From Diaporthe sp. PMI_573 (lineage: Eukaryota; Ascomycota; Sordariomycetes; Diaporthales; Diaporthaceae): a stretch of DNA of 64,000 bases. The DNA lies in contig JAJTUP010000016.1 in assembly GCA_021399435.1 (NCBI GenBank), positions 1-64,000 of the forward strand, given 5' to 3'. The position numbers were made by a program, and so were the translations under genes. Shown in pieces: positions 41,546 to 52,545 of this stretch (the stretch's first letter is position 1; each line of letters begins with the position of its first letter). A model generated the notes under the pieces. It made no database searches. It had not been told where the DNA came from and saw nothing but the letters and a program-made list of their open reading frames with translations.

Positions 41546-42697
41546 CTAGAGTTCGGCATCAATACCTCCCGTAGGCGCCTCAAAACAAAGGCTGGGCTCG
41601 CCGTCAACTAGCAGGCCACGTAATGCAATACGACTGATGGAACTCGTCCGGCTGGTTGCCTGAAAATTCAGCTGCTCCTCCACACGTGCCAAGATGGCCT
41701 TGTCGATGCTCAAGGTTGGCATCGACCCCAAGAGCAAGACGGTTTCGCGGTACGCGTCCTCAAGAGTCACCAATGTGCAAAATTTTCGAAGATCCTCCCG
41801 CGCGTAACACTCTCCCAGCAGCAACAAATTCTTCAGTTGACTGCTGCCATTAGTATTCGTAGATGTAGGCGGCAAAGGAGGACTTACATGTGCGCAATGC
41901 TGAGCGCGTTAACCATAATATTCTGCTCCTTTGGGACGTTCAGAAACGCTCCCATGCTCCACACAATGGCCTCAATACCTTTGAATACATTCTTCAAGTC
42001 GCGTTGTGGTTCGTTGACCAATACGTTGTCGATATGATTTCGGTAGACAGACACCTTTGCTTCCCAGCACATAGCTAGAAACCGGGCTTCGTGGACGTCT
42101 GTTGGCTTCTTATATGGGTTGAACGACTTCACATAATTTAGCACTGTTGGGTCCAACCATTTCACATTTTCTCCATTGCCGACGGGTCGGATCTTTTGGC
42201 CATAGAGCGATACATAGCGGAGAAATCTAGCGACGGCATGGGCTTGAAGGCCATCCTTAATCGCTAACACATTGTCGGGGGCCGGCAACTCGAGGTTGTC
42301 ATTCGAGGTAAGAGTCCTGCGTATATCCAGACCAAGATCGAGAAGGTCGCTAAAATTGTCAGTAGATACACAACGGCGGAGTTTCCATACCTTACATCTC
42401 CATCATAAGGCAAGTCCAGTAGAGGAATAAGAACTTGTTCTCATCTGAGGCAAGCACCTTTGTGTGCGGTGCGTCTTTGAGATGGCTGAATCTACCCTCC
42501 GCCGACTTGACCAGCATTGATCCTGCCATCTCCACGTATCGGATACTCGCTCCTCCACGACCGAGAAGCCAGGAATAAAGTGCCGCGAGTATGTTGGCCC
42601 GGATGTTTTGACTACCTTGTTCGCTTTGCATGAGACCGATCGCCTCGTTGAATATCTCCCTGCCCTGCGCATCGACGCCGCCTTCCCCTTTCGCCAT
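41546..42697 (-). CDS. Fungal transcription-factor middle-homology protein without zinc cluster
   Basis: Exons 42697-42396, 42349-41888 and 41840-41546 join in phase (donors GTAAGG and GTAAGT; acceptors TTTTAG and GCAG) to 352 residues. The part around EIFNEAIGLMQSEQGSQNIR, NILAALYSWLLGRGGASIRYV and KFLFLYWTCLMME matches the regulatory middle-homology domain of fungal Zn2Cys6 regulators (AALY...L.R......Y....A..ML ... FWTCL.LE). The second and third exons carry LRYVSLYGQKIRP and ECYAREDLRKFCTLVT. There is no Cys-rich DNA-binding domain upstream of the ATG (42697); the 42698-42955 region holds tandem repeats instead. It may be a truncated gene or a regulator without DNA binding. No RIP stops. 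Confidence 0.68.
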
Positions 42698-42775
42698 GCG
42701 ACAACAGAATCTCCCTGACGCATAGACAAGCAGAGCCGAGGTATGCGGTCAGTTTACCTTAATCCCTGTAGCTCA

Positions 42776-42870
42776 ACTGACATCCAAATATCATATTTAG
42801 ATGTCAATCGACCTTAACTCATATTTAGATGTCAACTGACCTCGTTCCATATTTAAATATAAAAAAAGAA
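42776..42870. repeat. Tandem and inverted repeats upstream of the regulator
   Basis: ATATTTAGATGTCAA units repeat at about 42793 and 42821, with a third degenerate copy (ATATTTAAATAT) at 42849. The stretch 42776-42807 forms a near-perfect palindrome: TGACATCCAAATAT against ATATTTAGATGTCA around a single C, one mismatch. It lies between the divergent 5' end of the transcription-factor gene and the 3' end of the Cys-motif gene. Confidence 0.7.
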
Positions 42871-42955
42871 TAAAAAAAAGAATTGTTGTTGAATTGTTAG
42901 AGTCGATTTTTGATTCGTATTAACGAATCTATTTTGGCATATTCATGCAGCCACT

Positions 42956-43446
42956 TTAAATCATGTAAGAATCCCAGCATCGACACCAACACCGAGCGCA
43001 ACCTGTATCCTCCATACCGGAAACCTTGATGCATCCATGAATCAAATCTCTTCCATATTTGTGAGTCTTGCAGTGGTAGCATTTCTCATCAGCCTCCGTT
43101 CTACGTGACGCGATTAGAACTCCACACAGCATAGTCGAATTCTCCCAAATGACGTCCATCAAATTAGACCCGTTCATCGATTCCTTGTCGAGGTGGACGT
43201 CAACATCAGTACCATCCATGTCGCCGAGCTTCTAGATGATGGCCTTATATTCTTATTAGCATCATATCATCAATAAATTATAATTGTACTTACGTTGTTC
43301 TTATGGTTATCCATGTTGCGAAGAGTGTTGACAACAGCTAGATTGCTCATCTTAATCTTGTATTTTTGGATGGCCGGGTCATCCTTGTCCGGACCAAGAC
43401 CAACAAGGTACACGATCTTCTGATCAGCTTCTTTTTCATCTTCCAT
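42956..43446 (-). CDS. DUF3716-like Cys-motif protein, paralog 2, two exons
   Basis: ATG at 43446 (MEDEKEADQK); exon 1 (51 codons) ends at the GTAAGT donor at 43293. The acceptor CATCTAG is at 43232-43238 and the sequence GCTAATA upstream could be the branch point; exon 2 is 43231-42956. The result is 142 residues. The N-terminal half reads IVYLVGLGPDKDDPAIQKYK. Exon 2 has VDVHLDKESM, then DEKCYHCKTHKYGRDL, GCIKVSGM and TGCARC. This parallels the Cys spacing of paralogs 1 and 3 (C..C ... GC..C), though GPF is replaced and the last Cys pair is displaced. It points away from the RIP-killed paralog 3, with Copia-1 between them. The gene looks open and expressible. The end CWCRCWDSYMI is odd, possibly an alternative splice. 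Confidence 0.62.
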
Positions 43447-43850
43447 TTTTTTTTTCCTAAATTTATTTGTTAGCAAGTTAAACTTAAAGCCTCGGGAATG
43501 AGAGTGCTGCTAATTACCACCTTCGCCAAGCCGCCACAAGGTTTTTTTTAAATAAATATATTAGAATTAACTCCTTTATAAATGGATTTAAAGAGATAAA
43601 GTCTCTTATATACTTAAATTATTTTTAAAAATTTTATTAAGTTTTTATAACCTTTTTTTAATTAAAGATAAATATATTTTAATTATATTAATTATTTAAG
43701 AAAAATGTATTAATATATATATATAAGTTTATAATTTATTATACATTAAATATAATATTAAATAAAGTTTTATATATTAAATAAATTATATATATATATA
43801 CGTTATTATTATTATTATATATTAAATATATTATTATATTTTAAATAAAT
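43447..43850. promoter_or_regulatory. Likely shared upstream region (left half)
   Basis: A strongly AT-rich stretch upstream of paralog 2. Before the Copia-1 insertion it would have been continuous with the 51662-51943 region as a divergent promoter of about 0.73 kb with a (TTA)n core. No individual motif was recognised. Confidence 0.4.
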
Positions 43851-43851
43851 A

Positions 43852-43895
<44 letters not shown>
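43851..43895. repeat. (TTA)n microsatellite, left half
   Basis: A near-pure ATT/TTA tract runs up to the 5' LTR of Copia-1. The same tract resumes right after the 3' LTR. The last five bases, ATTAT (43891-43895), match 51662-51666. Confidence 0.85.
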
Positions 43896-43900
<5 letters not shown>

Positions 43901-44104
43901 GAATAACACTAAGGCTGATCACACATAGCCATATTAGCTAGGGAGGATAACTAATCTAGCAAGGGAGTACTTGTAGACCTAAGAGGTCTACGTACAAGCT
44001 TCCCCGCTTATTTTATAGTTTAGACAAACATTAATAAATTCAGAACCAATTACACAGACACGTACATACATACATTTACACCATATAGCAGAAGCCATTC
44101 AACA
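43896..44104 (+). mobile_element. Copia-1 5' LTR
   Basis: 209 bp; ends CATTCAACA at 44104, just before the priming segment CTGATCAGTAATTACTTAG, which is shared in near-identical form by Copia-2. Confidence 0.92.
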
Positions 44105-44199
44105 CTGATCAGTAATTACTTAGTATGATTACAGATTAGCAAGAGTAAAGAGACAAGTACTAGTATAACTCTATAGTTACAACTATAGAACGCCAGACA

Positions 44200-46000
44200 G
44201 GACATAGAGGTAACTAGAATTATACACTTGTACTAAGAGCCTAGAGGCTATCTTAACCTTCCTACTAGTCAGGAAGAAAGAGAATACCCTTAGAAGATAA
44301 AATCTTCTTAAAATCATACAAATCAAGACTGCTATACTAAACGCTAGACGGAACATATCTATAGCTAAAACCTTGTATGACTAGAAAGAAGTAGTGTATA
44401 CTAATACACGATAAAGAAGATACCTTATAAATAACCTGAAAAACACTATATAAGATATCATCCTTTAATATACTAGAACTATTAGCTTCGGCTATAGTAG
44501 TAGGCTTAAGTAGCTGAAACTAAGCAATATATAAAGAGATAAGTAAAGGAAGTATAATACTACTAAAAGTATAGTAAAGTATGATAAATTTAAGGTACTA
44601 GGACCTAGATATCAACCTAGATGCCCTACTAAACAATACTTAGCTTACTATATACTTTGTATAGATTATAATAGATATTATTTATCTAGATCTAAGTAAA
44701 GCTAATATACTAAGGTCTCTGGTTAACGACTTTAAAGGGTAGACTTCCTATTAATTTAATAAAGTAGAACATATATTCAAGAAAGTACTCCTAAATCTCC
44801 TCGAGGCAAGAGAAATCCCAACATTAAAGGGTCTCTATACTAGTTAGATTCTACGACTTATTAAAGCCGAGAAGGTAGTAGAAAACTACCTACTACAAGC
44901 GCTAAAACCAGCCCATGTATGATAGATAATCAAACCACCACCCCTAAGAGTTTAATTATACAAGATAACGAGAAACCAACAAGCACTTATAGTCGAGACA
45001 CAACCTGTACAACAAGTACCTCCGGGTACTAGATATATATAAGAGGTGGGCAACTTTCTACAACAGCATAGTATAGTACTCACAGTACATTCAGTCTATA
45101 TAGATAATACACTATATAACCTACCTCTAACTCAAATTGTCCACAACAGGCTAATAGACCCTTAATAAGTATCTACCTTCTAGAAGGGGTGGAGAAAAGA
45201 CAGGAACTATACCAGCAAGCCCTATAACTTACTATATAATAAGGTATAGATCTTTATTAGTTATTGTAAATAACTATAAATTACTGAAGATTAATACTAT
45301 ATAGTTTTTCTAGACATCCTCTCTAGTCGTATAGAAGACTTCTATATATACTATATTGGACCAGACAAGAGGTGGGATAAAGTGTATAACCTTATGGATA
45401 CATACTTTAATATAATAATAAACTATAGCTAGTACTGGGTAGACTGGATAACCTTGTTATTTATATGAGTAAGGAAAGAAAACCTAGACAAGACCTTACT
45501 AGAGGTTTTAGAAACCCTCTTAGATAAACTACAGCTTGTATAACAAGCTCTAGGAGAGGGGTACTAGGGTAAAATCACACTATATATAATAGTTGTTAGA
45601 GCATACCATGTAGTACTAGAGTTGGAACTAGCTATAATGAACTAGAAGCCTATATGTAAGGCCCTATTTGCAAATCTTTGCGCAGCTCTGCAAGTAGCTA
45701 TAGAAAGAGACTCTATTTAATAATTCATATTACACAAAGAAGCTGGAATTAATTTTATGGACAGGAGGTATAGCTTAAACTTTAAGGACCGCCAGAGGAC
45801 TTTGTATAATTACTAATCTTTACTATAAACCTCTTTTTAGCTAAACAACCACCATTCCTCAGTATAAATTTCCTTTAGACTAAGATAATAACAACCCTTT
45901 AAACCATATCATACAACAGCTAAGACAATGAAATGCTTTATATGTAAGAAAGATGGGTGTTGGTCTACAAATTATATAGATAAGGAAAGAATAGATATAT
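44200..46000 (+). pseudogene. Copia-1 gag-like region
   Basis: An AT-rich frame with stops. Near 45930-45980 it reads KCFICKKDGCWSTNY, the remains of the zinc knuckle seen in fungal Copia gag (C..C....W....H-type). The upstream part is helical and too degraded to align. Confidence 0.7.
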
Positions 46001-49000
46001 AAAAACAATACCTCTAGGTGTGTAAAGACTTTAAGTAAGAACCTATCCTGGAAGAGGAGAAATTTGCTACCTACTTACTTGAGTACAAAGGGAAGGATCT
46101 ACTGTATAAAGTGGGAGACTTATTATTTAACCTATAGGATATAGATAATAAGGCTATTTTCTAATAGAATCTAGTGGATTTTGTATTTAACTACCGTACA
46201 ACTGGGGAAGATATCTACATAGCCCTAAAAGTGACTGAAGTAAGTCAGTTTATACTATATGACCTATATAGTATGAAGTATTAGGGAAAGCTCTAAGATA
46301 TAGGAGCTGCCAAGTTTTCTATAGTAGGGATGTTATAAGCATTAGCCTATGTACAAGAGAACCTAGGTATAAAGATTAAATAGGATGTAGATACAGCTAA
46401 AGTTAAATTTGGTAATAGTGATGCTATCTTAGCGGTTGGTATGATTAAGGTTGTAAACTAACTGGGAAGTGTTATATACTATATCCTAGATACATTAACT
46501 CCTTTTCTATTCTCCCTATATAATATAGATAGGCTGAAAGCCTACTTTAACAACCTATTAGACGTTATTATATAAGGGGATATAATAATTCTGGTAGTTA
46601 GGAAATAGAGATATATATTCTTTAATATAAGCTGTATAGAGGCTAGAGTATTCCTTACAGAGCTATAGCTTAGGAAACTCTATAGACAATTTAGGTACCC
46701 TTGTACGGATAGACTATACAAGTTATTGAGGAATGTAGGGTATGATGATATTAAAGAGGAAATTCTAGATAAGATTTAGAAGTTCTGCTACTTCTACTAA
46801 CTACACGATCTATTACCAAGGAGATTCAAGTTTTTAATTAAAGACGAAAGCTACTTTAACTATGAAGTAGTTATTAATATTGTATACCTAGAGGGAAGGA
46901 ATGTACTTTACGTTATTGACTCAGATATAAGTTTCTAAGTAGCTACATTTTTTAACTCTCTCTCCATATAAGATACCTGGAATACACTATGTAAGTACTG
47001 GATCTATATATATATTGGTTCTCTAGACTATATTATATATAATCTAGGAACTAACTTTACTTTAGAGAAGTTTCGGAATAATGTAAAGATTATAGGAATT
47101 ATGTGTGAAGAAATGCCTATAGAAGTATACTAGGCTTTGGGCAAGGTTGAACGCTTGTATGGGCCCCTAAAAAGAGCTTTTAAGATTCTAAAGGCTAAGA
47201 TTAGCTACTATACGGATGACGAAACAATTTTATAGATGGCTGTAAAGGTACTAAATGATACTATGGGATTAAATGGTATTATACTAATGCTTTTAGTTTT
47301 TAGAGTATACCTATAGATATTACAGGATTCGCCGCCATTACTAGATATTATATAACGAGTATTAGCAGTCTAGAAAGTAATAAAGATGCTATATATGATT
47401 AGGGTAGAAGTTAAAGTCAACTATATAATTAATACCAGAAATAGACTAGACCTTTAATCTACCCTATTCTTACTAATTTAAAGTAAAGTTTTAATTTAGA
47501 GAGAAAACAAGGGGTAGAAGGGACTGTATAAAGTCGACAGTATTAAGGGATATATAATTATAGTAGGTACGATAAATGGACCAATTTAGATATAAGTAAT
47601 ATATATTAAGCTATATTACCATATAGTAGAAGCCATATCTTAAGATAAATTAGATACTCCTTAGTCTATTGTACAAGAATAACCCTAGCTAAGGAAAAGG
47701 GGATAATCAAGGAAGGCTACTATATAAGCTATTTAACCAAGGAGAAGAGGACGCCCTTGTAAGGCTACTATACGACTAATATTTATTATATATATATAGT
47801 AGTTACCAAGCATTTTCCTTACCTAGAAGGAGAAAGACTTGTATAATTTAATAGTCAAACTACGCTAAGACAACATTATTACTACTCCTAGAAGACCGTT
47901 TGAAGAGTCTGATATACTAGAAATAGACATACTAGCTAGTAAGAATGTTTTTTAATTCATTTAGTATAATACAAGACAATATAGTGGATTTTGGATTTTT
48001 AAGACAAGGATAGTACAAGAGGTAAAGAATAGGTTAACTAAGCTAATAGAGAAGTCTAGGCTGGTTGTATAAGGATATAGGGATTTAGAGAAAGAAGTAA
48101 TTCTAACCCAAGCCCTAATAATCTAGAGGATAAGCCAAAGACTAATCCTTATACTAGAACCAACCTTTATATAATAATTTAACTACTAAGGGGAATTAAG
48201 GGACATTACCCAAGCCTATATATAATTGCGCGACCTACTTACACGTACTATCTTGGCAGAATTACTAGCCGAATTATATAATAGATATTTACTAGGAATA
48301 ATTTTTCTAATCTAGAAGCTATTATATAGGCTAGCAAAGTCAGGCCTACACTAGTATAAAATATACTACTTATACTATACTAAAGCCCTGGAAATAAAGG
48401 TTTTTATGTATAACCTATGTCTGCTGTTTACTATAAATGGGCTGTATAAATTTAGATTGGTTGGAATGTAGATAGATGATATATTTAGGTTTGTAATACC
48501 TCTATTTTCTAGGAGGGAAGAGAAGGAATTAGAGAAGAAGAAGTTTTATATAAAGGATAAGTAAATACTAGGACTATAATAGTTAATTAAATTTAATAAA
48601 GGAAGGATTGAACTTAATAAAGATAACATTACCTTTATATAGAAGGGATAAATTATAAACCTTTACCTAATTAATCTAGAAGTAGAAGATAGACCCTAAT
48701 AGTATATTATATAACGTGTAAAGAATATATATATTACTTTAATATGTTAACCAAAAGCAGTATACAATCTATTAGTAGCTATATAAATTAAGGATTCCGA
48801 GAAGAAAGATATAAAGGTACTTAATATATAAATTAAGTAGTAATTAGAAAATCCTAAAAGAGGAATAATATTTATACTACTAGACCTTAAACGTATAAAG
48901 CTCTATGTTTTTATAGATGGGTCTTTTATTAATAATATAGATCTTAGCTTATAGCTAGGATTTATTATTATACTGGTAATAGAAACTAGCCGTATAAGAG

Positions 49001-49440
49001 AGGACTTTGAAATTTATAGAAATATTATCTATTAGAGCTTAACTAAGTATAAAAGAGTAACTTAAAATATATTAGTAAGTAAGCTGTATGGGATAATAAC
49101 TAGATTTAATAATAACATAGTACTTAGTACGATACTTAATTAGATTATAAGCTGTCTAGGAATGTTAAGAATTTTGGTTGTTATCTATATAGATTTAAGA
49201 TTACTATATAACTATCTAGTTAAGCTGGGTATAATAGATGAGAAGAGACTAATGATTAATATTATGTTACTAAGGGAAGTATATAAAAAGAAAGAAATTT
49301 CTAAAGTATGGTAGATTGATGGGAAAGATAACCTAGCTAATACTTATATAAAGAAGGTACTAAATAGAGTATTGGAAAAGCTAATCTTAATAAGTACTTT
49401 AAAAGTTAAGGTAGAGGTATATATAGAGTATCTTAGCTAG
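46000..49440 (+). pseudogene. Copia-1 pol: protease, integrase, RT (RVT_2), RNase H
   Basis: Reading stops as Gln/Trp: protease remnant DIGAAKFSIVG near 46300 (consensus DTGAS); integrase core around 46840-47450 with ALGKVERLYGPLKRAFKI; RT around 47920-48500 with LLYRLAKSGLHWYKIY, fungal Copia RVT_2; RNase H with YVFIDGSFINNIDLSLQLGF (48900-48970) and later YIDLRLLYNYLVKLG and WQIDGKDNLANTYIKK (to about 49400). The order and motifs are those of the Ty1/Copia superfamily. All enzymes are destroyed by stops. Confidence 0.92.
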
Positions 49441-51452
49441 AAGGAATAAGGGTAAAAAGATGGAGATAATTTAGGTATAGAGTTATACTAGGGATTAAAC
49501 TTAGGTCTCTAGCTAAAAAGCTAGCGTTTTCCTAACTAGACTATATAACTAGTTAATACCCTTACTATCTCTACTAAAAGAGGAGAAAGGTATAATTATA
49601 AGGAGGAATAAAGGGAGAGGTACTTAACTAGAAAATATAAAAATAAGAAGAAAAGGCTGTAAGATAGCTATATAAAAACTTGAGGACTAAAGGAAGATAG
49701 GCCTAGGATATATAATAGATAGGTTAAGGATATAAGCAGGATAGCTTTAAAATATATAAAGGATATAGCTAGGATAGGCTTAGGATAGACCTAGGATATA
49801 TAAAGGATATAGCTAGGATACTTTAGGATATATAAAGGATATAGCTAGGATACTTTAAGATGTACAAGGACATAGCTAGGATAACTTTAGGATATGGTTA
49901 GAACCCTTTAGGATAGAACTAGGATACCTTAGGCTATATAATAAACCTTAAAGGCTATACCTAAGACCTAAGGAAATTGTATAAAGCTAGTTATAGGATT
50001 TAGTAACTATATAACAAGAAACTTTTTATAATTACTAGAGAGTATTTATATAAAGAAAAGGTGGTGAGAAGAGAATTAAATTTTAGCTATAGTGTATAGG
50101 AAAATTATTATACAAACCTAAGATCTAGGATATACCTACTCAACTATATATCTAAAGGTATATAGATTAATTATAGAACCTACATCTTCCTGCTTAATCT
50201 TCTACTTAATATTATCTAAGGTTACTAAGCTATAAGAGGGTTCTAGGCTACTATTATCTAAACTATTTCCACCTCTACTACTATAACCTCTACAACCTTC
50301 TCTACAAGTATAGGCTCTGTATAGCTAGTAGTTCTTATAATAAGGGTACTAGCAACCCTATAACTGCTAGACATAACCTATACAAACACCCCTCTAAAAT
50401 CCAGGCAGTTAAAAACACCCCTTAAACTAGTATATATTAGGTAAACTATATAAGCATTTAGTATATTACTTACTATCTTAACTATATAACTAAATAAGAA
50501 TCGTGTAAAAGTAGCTTAGATAATAAATGATTTACACAATAATGTCAACTAGCTATATATTAATATTATATAAAATTTGTATATTATATAAGGAGAGTAT
50601 AATAATTATATACTTAGAATCCTTTAAGATGTTAGAATAGAAATAATAGTAGAAAAAGGGTGTATAAATATTGATAATAATAGAGGATAGGAAGGTATGA
50701 TTTATAAAGTAACTAGTTAGAAGGGTTATAATTCAAGTAGATAGAGTTAGACTAGGGATAGAGGTTAGAGTGCTAAAGAGAGGCGCAAGAGGGGACTATA
50801 CTAGACCTGCTTATTGAGTAGGCAACATAACCATAGATATAGGCATAATAGTAGGTAAAGCATGCTGTAAGAGAGGCAACTTGTAAGGGCTGTATAAAGA
50901 AGAGCGAAAACTATAATTAAATATTATATAAAGAAGTTTGATAATAAAGGTAAGTTTTAAAGATATTTAGATCACACGACATATAAGGTATATATGTGTA
51001 TATGTAAGAGAGAGAGAGTGTCGTATAATAGAGAAGAAGAGAGGGAAGGCTAAAGCAGAAGGCAAAGGTAAAGGGGTTTTTATACTAGTACTAGAAGGGT
51101 GCTATATATAGACTATTCTAGCTGGCTAGAAAAAGAGATCACTTGTATAAGTAAGTTATAGGCAACAGTTCCTTCTAGCCTTCTGGCTAGTATAATAAAA
51201 GTTGTAAGAAAAAGTAGTTAGAAAGCAGGTTAGAAAGGGTGCTAAAAAGAAAGTTGAAAAAGTTAGTACGAAAGATACTTAATGTAGACCACTAATTAGG
51301 GGTTTACTTACACTATATGCCCACCAAAACCATAGCAGCACAACCTGCCTAGGCAGGGTGATTTTATTTATTATAGGAAAAGGCATACGAGTAATTTAAC
51401 CTACTTGACCAGCCTAAAGAGAGTATGTGATTAGAAAACAAAAGACCCCCAG
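49441..51452. other. Extra ~2 kb between Copia-1 RNase H and 3' LTR
   Basis: Copia-2 has only about 0.1 kb between RNase H and LTR, so this is an unusual addition. It begins with a 32-bp tandem repeat array (49690-49930), then an AT-rich area with frames rich in Arg and Gln on the plus strand, for example near 50760-50900. No envelope-like, integrase-like or host gene could be recognised. Confidence 0.6.
49690..49930. repeat. 32-bp minisatellite inside Copia-1
   Basis: Units of the form AGGATATATAAAGG followed by ATATAGCTAGGATACTTT repeat at a 32-bp period, clearest from about 49798 to 49893, with shorter variants such as CCTAGGATATAT and ATAGCTAGGATAGGC on both sides. One unit reads AAGATGTACAAGGACATAGC. 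Confidence 0.85.
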
Positions 51453-51661
51453 TGTTGGAATAGCACTAAGGCTAATTACACATAGCTATATTGGCTAGGG
51501 AGGATGACTAATCTAGCAAGGAAGTACTTGTAGACCTAAGAAGTCTATATACGAGCTTTCCCGCTTATTTTATAGTTCAGACAGACATCAACGAATTTAG
51601 AACCAATTGTATAGACACATACATACATACATTTACACCATATGGCAGAAGCTATTTAATA
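51453..51661 (+). mobile_element. Copia-1 3' LTR
   Basis: 209 bp starting TGTTGGAATAGCACTAAGG and ending TATTTAATA, where the 5' LTR has CATTCAACA. The difference is three C-to-T or G-to-A type changes at the end. Confidence 0.92.
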
Positions 51662-51735
<74 letters not shown>

Positions 51736-51745
51736 CATTATTATT
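51662..51745. repeat. (TTA)n microsatellite, right half
   Basis: Continuous ATT/TTA repeat following the Copia-1 3' LTR; begins with the ATTAT target duplication. Confidence 0.88.
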
Positions 51746-51943
51746 ATATATATAACTTTAAAAAAGAATTAAATAAAAATTTAGAAATTTAAAAGGAAAC
51801 CTTCTTTATAAAGAAGGCAAATCTAATACCTTTCGGTAAGGTTACAGGTTATTAGAGTAGTACAGCTAAACGTTTAGTCGCTAATATTTGTGAAAAGCTT
51901 ACAGTTTAACCCACGCTTAAATCAAATTAAAAAAGAAAAAAAG
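51746..51943. promoter_or_regulatory. Upstream region of paralog 3 (right half of divergent promoter)
   Basis: An AT-rich leader before the ATG at 51944, with an AAAAGAAAAAAAG run immediately upstream. With the 43447-43850 stretch it likely formed one divergent promoter before the Copia-1 insertion. No binding motif was recognised. Confidence 0.4.
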
Positions 51944-52465
51944 ATGGATACCCTTACCGACGAGCAGCGGGCGCTGGTCGAGCAGACGGTGCAGTTTGTA
52001 GGTCAGGATCGAGACGACAAGTACAAATAGGCCATCCTTAAGATTGGTGGTGATGGTGTAGAAGACCTTAAGCAACTTGCCGACACTTTTAAGCCTGGAC
52101 CTGGTGATACTTATAACTACGCTAGCTTGCTCAAGTGGATGCTTGACCTCCCAGGCAAGAACATCATAATTTCAGTGCCAAAGGATACCACCAAGTTTGA
52201 TATCATAGAGGAATAGTGTAATTTCAGCGCTCCAGAGCTCAAGGGATCAGAGCGTTATAATTAAATGAAGGTGATGGTCATGGCTCGGTACAGTGAGAAG
52301 CAGACTGAGAAATGCAAGAGATGCAAGGAGGATGGATGTCGGCCGTTTGAAAAATGCTTGACCGTGCCAGGTTGGAAGTATTAGGGATGCATAGCCTGCC
52401 TCAAGCGCTTCTATAAGAACGGAAAGGACGACAAGTATAACTGTTCATTCGAGACTAAGGAGTAA
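51944..52465 (+). pseudogene. DUF3716-like Cys-motif protein, paralog 3, RIP-killed
   Basis: One uninterrupted frame of 174 codons from ATG 51944 to TAA 52463-52465, with four internal stops (TAG near 52028, 52214, TAA near 52262, TAG near 52382), all at Gln-like positions. The N-terminal part reads MDTLTDEQRALVEQTVQFVG, then NIIISVPKDTTKFDI, the same layout as paralog 1 (LTLTVPDTMSKKDL). The C-terminal motif is well kept: KCKRCKEDGCRPFEKC, GCIACLKRFYKNGKDD and YNCSFETKE, the DUF3716 pattern C..C....C.PFE.C ... GC..C.KR ... CSF. Outside the stops the sequence is little damaged, so the hits are recent or few. Its neighbour across Copia-1 (paralog 2) is divergent in orientation. Confidence 0.85.
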
Positions 52466-52545
52466 GAAATCACATTACTCAAATAGAAATTTTAAATTTT
52501 ATTTATATAAATTATTTAATTAAAATTAAAAAATAAAGAAAGAAG
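52466..52545. other. Short AT-rich spacer before Copia-2
   Basis: Eighty bases of AT-rich sequence separate paralog 3's stop from the LTR. Nothing else is visible. Confidence 0.4.

Larger units (their letters stand above)
43896..51661 (+). mobile_element. Copia-1: full-length Ty1/Copia retrotransposon, RIP-degraded
   Basis: 7,766 bp with two 209-bp LTRs (43896-44104 and 51453-51661) that align along their whole length and differ mainly by transitions. The 3' LTR retains TGTTGG while the 5' one has TATTAG, the RIP product. A 5-bp target duplication ATTAT flanks it, inside a (TTA)n tract. Gag, protease, integrase, RT and RNase H follow in Copia order on the plus strand. It is dead: dozens of TAG/TAA stops. 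About 2 kb of extra sequence lies between RNase H and the 3' LTR. Confidence 0.95.

Noticed and set aside
51607..51792. 61-residue frame with a long Tyr run
   Set aside because: It is the translation of the (TTA)n microsatellite and the LTR end, not a gene.
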